This document shows, piece after piece, positions 1 through 4,938 of a stretch of DNA of 6,455 nt. A model generated the notes under the pieces. That model did not search any database. It saw only the letters and a list, made by a program, of their open reading frames with translations, and was not told the origin of the DNA. The first letter of the stretch is position 1. Each line of letters begins with the position of its first letter. This DNA is from Candidatus Peregrinibacteria bacterium (lineage in GTDB: Bacteria; Patescibacteriota; Gracilibacteria; UBA1369; LOWO2-01-FULL-3). The translations under genes were made by a program, and so were the position numbers. Location of the stretch: assembly GCA_014728975.1 (NCBI GenBank), contig WJKQ01000112.1, positions 1-6,455 of the forward strand, read 5' to 3'.

Positions 1-25
1 CCCCAAAGTCAAACAATAAGATCAT
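1..25 (-). CDS. HAD-superfamily hydrolase, first 8 codons only (partial, runs off left edge)
   Basis: Read on the minus strand from an ATG at 25-23, the visible product is MILLFDFG, followed by a codon beginning with G. A run of hydrophobic residues leading into FDFGG right at the N-terminus is the typical opening of haloacid-dehalogenase-type phosphatases, where the Asp (D6 here) is the nucleophile that forms the aspartyl-phosphate intermediate. The gene would be divergent from the Nudix gene, with 37 bases between the two start codons. A weak minus-strand promoter (TTGGCA at 69-64, 17 bases, TTTAGA at 46-41) could serve it. Only eight residues are visible, so the family call rests on one motif and the substrate cannot be guessed. 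Confidence 0.5.
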
Positions 26-27
26 AT

Positions 28-56
28 TTGACGCCCCCGCTCTAAACTCCTATCAT
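28..56 (+). promoter_or_regulatory. Sigma-70-type promoter of the Nudix-nifS-DJ-1 cluster
   Basis: TTGACG at 28-33 matches the -35 consensus at five of six positions. TATCAT at 51-56 matches the -10 consensus at five of six. The spacer is the ideal 17 bases. If the last T of the -10 is position -7, transcription starts at 63, which is the G of the GTG start codon, so the message would be leaderless. The promoter lies in the gap between two divergent genes, as expected for the head of an operon. Confidence 0.65.
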
Positions 57-62
57 TAAACC

Positions 63-638
63 GTGCCAAGAGAAATAATAAAATCAGAAACGATCCTGGA
101 CAACGAATTTTTCAAAATAACCAAAGACAGCTACAGAAAAAAAAACGGTTCGATTGTAAAATCATATTATACCATTCATCGGCCAGAAGTAGCTGTGATA
201 TGCGCAATAACAAAAAAAAACGAAATAATTTTAATAAGACAATATCGTCACCCCGTTAAAAATATAGACCTTGAACTACCAGCCGGATACATCGAAAACC
301 ATGAAAATAATATTAGATTGGCAGCGGAAAGAGAGCTTCTGGAAGAAACAGGATACGCCGTCGAAAAGATGATAAAAATTCAGACTTCTTACGCCTCCGC
401 AGGCCTGATGAGCAACAAAATCAACTTTTTTATAGGCTTTAACGCAAAAAAAATCAAAAAACCCGAACTGGACGAAAGTGAAGAAATCATGGAAGTTTTT
501 GCAACAGCCTGGGATAAAACCATAGAACTCCTCGAAAAAGAAGAAATCAAGGATATGGCTTCAGTCACAGGCATTCTTCTGGCAAAAAGATACCTGGAAA
601 AAATAAACCACTCCAATGAAAAAAGAAATTTATCTTGA
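63..638 (+). CDS. Nudix hydrolase, ADP-ribose pyrophosphatase-like
   Basis: This 191-residue protein probably hydrolyses ADP-ribose, or a related nucleoside diphosphate derivative, to AMP plus a phosphorylated moiety in the cytoplasm. It has the layout of the NudF/ADPRase subfamily. An N-terminal beta region (about 1-45) is followed by RQYRHPV at 59-65, a hallmark of that subfamily, then ELPAG and the Nudix box at 75-98. The metal-binding core is R90, E91, E94, E95 and G97 in the stretch ending RELLEETGY. A later acidic DESEE segment (about 136-140) could supply the catalytic glutamate of the ADPRase loop. The box is one residue longer than the usual 23, with eight rather than seven residues between E81 and R90. 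The GTG start is preferred because the product then begins as family members do and it coincides with the predicted transcription start. The 3' end overlaps the next gene by 23 bases, suggesting translational coupling. The substrate is inferred from the family, not demonstrated. Confidence 0.9.
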   Translation: MPREIIKSETILDNEFFKITKDSYRKKNGSIVKSYYTIHRPEVAVICAITKKNEIILIRQYRHPVKNIDLELPAGYIENHENNIRLAAERELLEETGYAVEKMIKIQTSYASAGLMSNKINFFIGFNAKKIKKPELDESEEIMEVFATAWDKTIELLEKEEIKDMASVTGILLAKRYLEKINHSNEKRNLS

Positions 639-1755
639 TCACGCATCGACAACATACACCGATCCACGCGTTCTCGGAGCCATGCTCCCCTATTTTTCCG
701 AAAAATACGGTAATCCCCAGTCCCGACATTCCAAGGGAAAAGAAGCTTTAATCGCAATCGATAACGCACGTGAAAAAATCGCAGAAATATTGAATTGCAG
801 ACCTTCCGAAATAATATTCACTTCCGGAGGAACCGAAAGCAATAATCTGGCAATTTTTGGAACAGCCAGAGCCAACCAGAAAAAAGGCAAAAAAATAATA
901 ACTTCAAAAATAGAACATTCATCGGTTATCGCCCCCTTTAAAAAACTAGAAAAAGAAAAATTTAAAATCACATATCTCGATGTTGACAATGAAGGATTCA
1001 TCGATCCGCGAAAATTAAAAAAATCTATCAAACACGATACTAAACTTGTTTCAATAATGTATGCGAATAATGAAATCGGCACCATTCAAAAAATATCGAA
1101 AATAGGAAAAATCTGCCGGGAAAAAGGAATAATTTTTCACACTGACGCCTGCCAGGCTGCCGGACTCAACCTTAATACACAAAAACTCAAAGTGGATCTT
1201 ATGAGTTTGAATGCAGGAAAAATCTATGGACCAAAAGGTATCGGCATTTTATACAAAAAAAGAGAAATAAAAATCGAACCAATAATTTACGGAGGCGGAC
1301 AGGAAATGGAGTTAAGAAGTGGCACACACAACGTTCCCGCAATAGTCGGAATCGCAAAAGCTCTCGAAATCGCAAGAGAAGAACGGGAAAAAGAAAATAA
1401 TAGACTTAAGGAACTAAGAAATTATTTAATCGAAGGCATTCTTAAAATTAAAGATACACACCTCAACGGACCAAAAGCAAACAGACTTCCAAACAATATC
1501 AATATTTATTTTGAGGACATAGATGCAGACTTGCTTGTTCTCTCTCTGGATGAAGCCGGAATCTATTGCAGTACAGCCTCTGCATGCAAAGCCCAAACAA
1601 CCGAGAGCTCCCACGTTTTAAGTGCAATCGGCCTTTCAGAAAATCAGGCGCAAAGCTCAATCAGATTTTCCCTCGGCAAAAAAACAACACAAAAAGACAT
1701 TGATTATACGTTAAAAACACTTACACAATTAATAAAAAAAATGAGAAAATACTGA
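616..1755 (+). CDS. nifS: Cysteine desulfurase, NifS/IscS type (class V aminotransferase fold)
   Basis: This PLP enzyme of 379 residues takes sulfur from L-cysteine as a persulfide, releasing alanine, and passes it on for Fe-S cluster or thio-cofactor/tRNA synthesis. Landmarks, compared from memory with E. coli IscS, are: N-terminal YLDHASTT; phosphate-binding TSGGTESNN (T69-N77); H101, which stacks on PLP; NNEIG (151-155); HTDACQ (176-180) with D177 contacting the pyridine nitrogen; Schiff-base K202 in GKIYGPKGIG; RSGTHN (234-239); catalytic C324 in STASAC, followed by ESSHVL; and R350 in SIRFSLG, which binds the substrate carboxylate. The SAC loop is of the long, mobile group I kind rather than SufS-like. 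Two residues near K202 are unusual: N199 and G201 stand where IscS has Ser and His. The start overlaps the Nudix gene and has no clear ribosome site. No scaffold gene (iscU) or tRNA thiolase lies next to it, so the sulfur acceptor is unknown. Confidence 0.93.
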   Translation: MKKEIYLDHASTTYTDPRVLGAMLPYFSEKYGNPQSRHSKGKEALIAIDNAREKIAEILNCRPSEIIFTSGGTESNNLAIFGTARANQKKGKKIITSKIEHSSVIAPFKKLEKEKFKITYLDVDNEGFIDPRKLKKSIKHDTKLVSIMYANNEIGTIQKISKIGKICREKGIIFHTDACQAAGLNLNTQKLKVDLMSLNAGKIYGPKGIGILYKKREIKIEPIIYGGGQEMELRSGTHNVPAIVGIAKALEIAREEREKENNRLKELRNYLIEGILKIKDTHLNGPKANRLPNNINIYFEDIDADLLVLSLDEAGIYCSTASACKAQTTESSHVLSAIGLSENQAQSSIRFSLGKKTTQKDIDYTLKTLTQLIKKMRKY

Positions 1756-1778
1756 ATATAAAATAACCAACAATCATC

Positions 1779-2291
1779 ATGGCAAAAATACTTATGGTCA
1801 TAGCCGCAAAAGGATATCAGGACATAGAATATGAAACACCAAAGGAAATACTCGAACAAAACGGCCACACAGTCATAACAACCAGCACAAAACCTGAAGC
1901 AAAAGGCTCTCTTGGTGGATCAACAAAAGTCGACATTCTCCTAAAAAAAGTCGATCCAAAAGATTACGATGCCATTACATTCATAGGCGGACCGGGATCC
2001 CATAAGCTGATAAAAAACCGAAAAACACTTTCTCTCGCCAAAAATTTTTATGAAAGCGGAAAATTAACAACAGCTATCTGCGCCGCGCCGGCAATATTGG
2101 CAAATGCCGGAATTCTGGAAGGAAAAACAGCAACCTGCCATGAAGGACAGTCACAAACTTTAATTAAAAAAGAAGCAAATTATACCGGCAGTCCCGTCGA
2201 ACAAGACAGCAATATCATAACCGCCAGTGGACCGGGAGCGGCCAGGGATTTCGGTAAAAAAATTGCGAAAGCAATTTCAGATAGCACTTAA
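1779..2291 (+). CDS. DJ-1/PfpI family protein (possible deglycase, chaperone or amidase-like)
   Basis: This 170-residue protein has the complete flavodoxin-like DJ-1/PfpI fold. It opens with a MAKILMVIAAKGYQDIEY strand-loop in which E17 matches the conserved glutamate that hydrogen-bonds the reactive cysteine. AITFIGGPG follows at about 65-73. The nucleophile elbow is AICAAPAILANAG, with C101 as the reactive cysteine. The end has NIITASGPGAARDF (145-158). The AICAAP form, without His right after the Cys, resembles DJ-1/ThiJ members more than PfpI proteases, which usually have AICHG. Family members are reported as glyoxalase/deglycase-like enzymes, chaperones or oxidative-stress sensors; the sequence does not decide among them. 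The gene begins 23 bases after the desulfurase stop with no Shine-Dalgarno. A lone TATAAA at 1757-1762 has no -35 partner, so co-transcription with the two genes upstream is most likely. Confidence 0.88.
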   Translation: MAKILMVIAAKGYQDIEYETPKEILEQNGHTVITTSTKPEAKGSLGGSTKVDILLKKVDPKDYDAITFIGGPGSHKLIKNRKTLSLAKNFYESGKLTTAICAAPAILANAGILEGKTATCHEGQSQTLIKKEANYTGSPVEQDSNIITASGPGAARDFGKKIAKAISDST

Positions 2292-2385
2292 AATAAACAA
2301 AAATCCTCTTTTTGCAGACAACAAATATTCTCAAGTCTACTGTCAACAACTTTTATTTACTTTCCCTTTTCAACAATTAAATCGA

Positions 2386-2413
2386 TTGGTATCATCATAA
2401 ATACCACTAGATA
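2386..2413 (+). promoter_or_regulatory. Possible promoter of the ribonucleotide reductase gene
   Basis: TTGGTA at 2386-2391 (four of six to the -35 consensus), 16 bases, and TAGATA at 2408-2413 (three of six to the -10 consensus) are the best pair I can find in the gap. The -10 lies inside the first NrdR box, which would let the repressor block RNA polymerase. The match is weak; a CATAAAT at 2396-2402 is an alternative -10 without a good -35. Start at about 2420 would give an untranslated leader of roughly 107 bases. Confidence 0.3.
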
Positions 2414-2419
2414 TGGTGG
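2404..2419. promoter_or_regulatory. NrdR box 1 (operator)
   Basis: CCACTAGATATGGTGG matches the NrdR box consensus acaCwAtATaTwGtgt at all six strongly conserved positions (C2407, A2409, A2411, T2412, T2414, G2416) and has perfect CCAC/GTGG arms. NrdR is the ATP/dATP-sensing zinc-finger and ATP-cone repressor of bacterial ribonucleotide reductase genes. The position just upstream of a ribonucleotide reductase gene supports the call. Confidence 0.75.
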
Positions 2420-2436
2420 CCTCTCTCAAAAAAGAC

Positions 2437-2452
2437 CTACTAGATATAGAAA
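2437..2452. promoter_or_regulatory. NrdR box 2 (operator)
   Basis: CTACTAGATATAGAAA carries the same CTAGATAT core as the first box and again matches the six strongly conserved positions (C2440, A2442, A2444, T2445, T2447, G2449), but its right arm (AAA instead of TGT) is poor. Its centre is 33 bases from that of box 1, close to three helical turns, as is usual for paired NrdR boxes. Confidence 0.7.
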
Positions 2453-2467
2453 AACCTCCTCATTCCT

Positions 2468-2524
2468 ATGAAAAATGTCTTTTGGGTCATTTTTTTGCCC
2501 CCTTATTCCATAATAAAGAGTTAA
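2468..2524 (+). CDS. Possible 18-codon leader ORF ahead of the reductase (speculative)
   Basis: An ATG at 2468 opens a frame for MKNVFWVIFLPPYSIIKS, ending in TAA at 2522-2524, two bases before the reductase ATG. It is hydrophobic and contains a Pro-Pro pair, a context that can slow ribosomes. There is no ribosome binding site; in fact a CCTCCT (anti-Shine-Dalgarno-like) stretch sits at 2455-2460. A frame this short arises easily by chance, so this is listed only because of its tight spacing to the main start. Confidence 0.15.
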   Translation: MKNVFWVIFLPPYSIIKS

Positions 2525-2526
2525 TT

Positions 2527-4874
2527 ATGTCTCCAATAAAAAAAATCAAAAAAAGAAACGGTGATATTGTCACATTCGATCAGGCAAAAATCACTGAAGC
2601 TATCTGGCGGGCCGCAAAATCGGTCGGCGGAACAGACAAAGAACTCGCAAAACAAATTTCAAATCAGGTAGCCGCGGTTCTTGAGGTCTTTTATAAGGAC
2701 GAAACACAAACTCCAACAGTAGAACAAATTCAGGATCTTGTAGAAAAAATTCTTATTGAAGGGGGCCATGCAAAAACCGCAAAAGCGTATATTTTATACA
2801 GACAGGAGCATAAAAATCTCAGATCGGCACAGGAAGAAATTTTATCAGGAAAAACAACCAACCTGCCATTCAGTACAAACGCATTGAAAGTCCTGGCAGG
2901 CAGATATTTAAAACGCGACGAAAATGGAAATATCCGCGAAACGCCTGAAACAATGTTTGACAGAGTAGCGGAAGCCCTTGGAAAAGTAGAATCAAACTAT
3001 GGAAAATCCGAACCGGAAGTCCAGGAATGTATAGAAAATTTTAAAAGAACTCTCTGTAATTTCGAATTTATTCCGGCGGGCAGGACACTTGCAAACGCAG
3101 GAACAAAAACAAAACTCGTATCAAACTGTATTGTACTTCACTCCGAAGACAGCATGGACGGTATTTTTTCAACACTTCGTGACGCAGCTTTACTACAACA
3201 GGCAGGATCAGGACTTGGTTTTCCATGGCATATGATCAGACCGGCAGGATTCAGGACAAACAAAACCGAGGGGATGGCTTCAGGACCTGTTTCTTTCATG
3301 CGCGCGTATAACAAATCATTCGGTGTGATAAAACAACAGGGGAGACATGGCGCTAATATGGGAGTAATGAGAGTGGATCATCCCGATATTCTCGAATTTA
3401 TAGAATCAAAATGGGAAGAAGGAACACTTGTAAACTTCAATATATCAGTTTCTTTAACTGATGAATTTATGCAGGCAGTCAAAAACAGATCACAAGCCCC
3501 CTGGCTCTGCCAATGGAAAGGTAAAAAAATGAAGCCTCGAAGAATAATCAGAAACAGCCGCGGAGCTTTCGTGGAAGCAATTGAAGAAACAATTACAGCT
3601 TCGGAACTTATGGATAAAATAATCAATGCAGCGTGGAGAAACGGAGAACCCGGAGTCTTATTCCCCGACACGGCAAACAGGGCAAACCCAATCCCAACCC
3701 TGGGAAGACTTGAAGCCACAAATCCTTGTGGAGAACAATGGCTTCATGACGGAGATGTATGCAATCTTGGATCCATCAATCTTTCAAAAGTTGTAGAAAA
3801 TGGGGAAATAAATGAGAAAAAACTAACGGAAATAACAAAAACCGGAGTAAGAATGCTTGATAATGTTATTGATCTTTCAGACTTCCCTGTTGATAAAGTA
3901 AATGCAACCTTCCGAAACAACCGCCGTATAGGACTCGGAATAATGGGATTCGCAGACATGCTTTATCAATTAAAATTCCGTACAACTCCGCAGAAGGTTT
4001 AGCGACAGCCAAAAAAGTTATGAAAATAGTAAATGACGCCGCTTATGAATATTCCCAAAAACTATCCGAAGAAAAAGGCTGCTTCCCCAACTGGGATATC
4101 AGTATTTTCGGCCCCAAAGCCAAAAACACAAAAATGCGAAATTCCGCACTTACTACAATCGCTCCGACGGGATCAATTTCAATGCTGCTGGACTGCAGTT
4201 CCGGAGTAGAGCCGTTTTTCGCACTTGCGTACACAAAAGAAGTAATGAGCGGCCAAAATCTTACCTACGTAAACCCACACCTTAAAAAAGAACTAAAAAA
4301 ATACGATTTATATAATGATGAAATGATAAAAGAAATAGAAAAAGAAGGATCCATTCAACATATCGAAAAGATCCCACAGGAAATAAAGAGAATTTTTGTC
4401 ACAGCCATGGACATAAGTGCTGAAGACCATATCAAAATGCAAGCCGCCTTCCAGGAAAATGTAGACAACAGCATAAGTAAAACAATTAATTTTCCCTACA
4501 CAGCCACAAGAGAAGACGTAAGAAAAGGCTACATTCTTGCCTGGGAAGTAGGTTGTAAAGGATGTACGGTCTATCGTGACGGCAGCAGAAAAGAACAGGT
4601 TTTAACAATTAAAAAAGAAAAAATACAGGAAGAAAGAGACCAGGCACCAAAACCCGTCCAGGAAAAAGTTGCATCAGTAAAAAGCGATAAAAATAGTTTT
4701 GAGGAAATAATTCCACCTCCAATAACAGAAAAGATAAAACAAAGAGAACATGTTTCTTTAAATAAAAAAGAAATCATTGCAACTAAAAAATGCCCGGAAT
4801 GCGGCGGAGGCATACAGATAGCTGAAGGATGCATGCTCTGCTTGAATTGCGGATTTTCTGCCTGTTCAGTTTAA
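2527..4874 (+). CDS. nrdJ: Adenosylcobalamin-dependent (class II) ribonucleoside-diphosphate reductase, with one frameshift near 3975
   Basis: This enzyme reduces ribonucleotides to deoxyribonucleotides with a B12-derived radical, needing no oxygen and no second subunit. The product would be 782 residues once the frame is repaired. Residues about 3-96 are an ATP-cone, the allosteric domain, beginning IKKIKKRNGDIVTFD. The barrel has the three active-site cysteines: C201 in SNCIVLHSEDS, C401 in the finger-loop NPCGEQ (with N399 and E403), and C412 in VCNLGSINL. After the break come APTGSISM (about 548-555), INFPYTATREDV and CKGCTVYRDGSR. A Lys/Glu/Pro-rich linker follows, then a C-terminal cysteine cluster (C756, C759, C769, C772, C775, C780), typical of the zinc-ribbon/redox tail. 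The upstream frame reads to K483 (3973-3975) and then meets TAG at 4000-4002. The downstream frame resumes at once as IPYNSAEGLATAKKVM, starting at 3975, so one A is missing or one -1 slip is needed. The ATG at 2527 is chosen over 2413 because the ATP cone begins there and 2413 lies inside an NrdR box. AAAGAG at 2515-2520 is a weak ribosome site. Confidence 0.92.
3972..3975 (+). other. Frameshift point in the reductase gene (A run one base short)
   Basis: The sequence is CAA TTA AAA TTC CGT in the upstream frame, giving LKFRT, whereas family members read LK-I-P-Y-N-S. Adding one A to the four at 3972-3975 gives TTA AAA ATT CCG TAC, which restores LKIPYNSAEG and joins the two halves with no residue lost. 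The upstream heptamer A TTA AAA is not a standard slippery site and no strong stem follows. A homopolymer miscall or a recent one-base deletion is therefore more likely than programmed frameshifting. Confidence 0.85.
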
Positions 4875-4884
4875 TGACAATCAC

Positions 4885-4913
4885 TTGTGTATTTGCAAAA
4901 AACATTGTATAAA
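4885..4913 (+). promoter_or_regulatory. Probable promoter of the large unknown gene
   Basis: TTGTGT at 4885-4890 (three of six to -35) and TATAAA at 4908-4913 (five of six to -10) are separated by exactly 17 bases. Transcription would begin near 4920, about 20 bases ahead of the ATG at 4939. An 8-base palindrome TTTGCAAA (4892-4899) lies in the spacer. No convincing terminator is seen between the reductase stop and this site, so read-through from upstream remains possible. Confidence 0.45.
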
Positions 4914-4938
4914 AGTCCTCTAAATAATATTTTTAAGA

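Noticed and set aside
3..59. Plus-strand tail of an upstream gene (open frame ending TAA at 57-59, including KIIFDAPAL)
   Set aside because: Only 18 codons and no recognisable C-terminus; the divergent HAD start and the promoter in the same bases explain the region better, though this cannot be fully excluded.
2298..2314. CAAAAA-TCCTC-TTTTTG inverted repeat after the DJ-1 gene as a terminator
   Set aside because: The stem is six pairs, five of them A-T, and no T run follows; too weak to call a terminator.
3969..3975. Programmed -1 frameshift signal (A TTA AAA)
   Set aside because: It does not fit X XXY YYZ because the P-site TTA would have to re-pair with ATT. I see no downstream stem or upstream Shine-Dalgarno-like stimulator; kept only as a minor alternative in the frameshift finding.
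4020..4874. A separate gene of 284 codons starting at ATG 4020
   Set aside because: Its frame is open upstream to the frameshift and reads reductase sequence (IPYNSAEGLATAKK) before the ATG; it is the second half of nrdJ.
63..4874. UGA recoded as glycine (Absconditabacteria/Gracilibacteria code)
   Set aside because: The long genes contain no in-frame TGA, and TGA ends the Nudix and desulfurase genes where their families normally end.
4892..4899. TTTGCAAA palindrome as an operator
   Set aside because: Eight bases in AT-rich DNA occur often by chance and no second copy is nearby.
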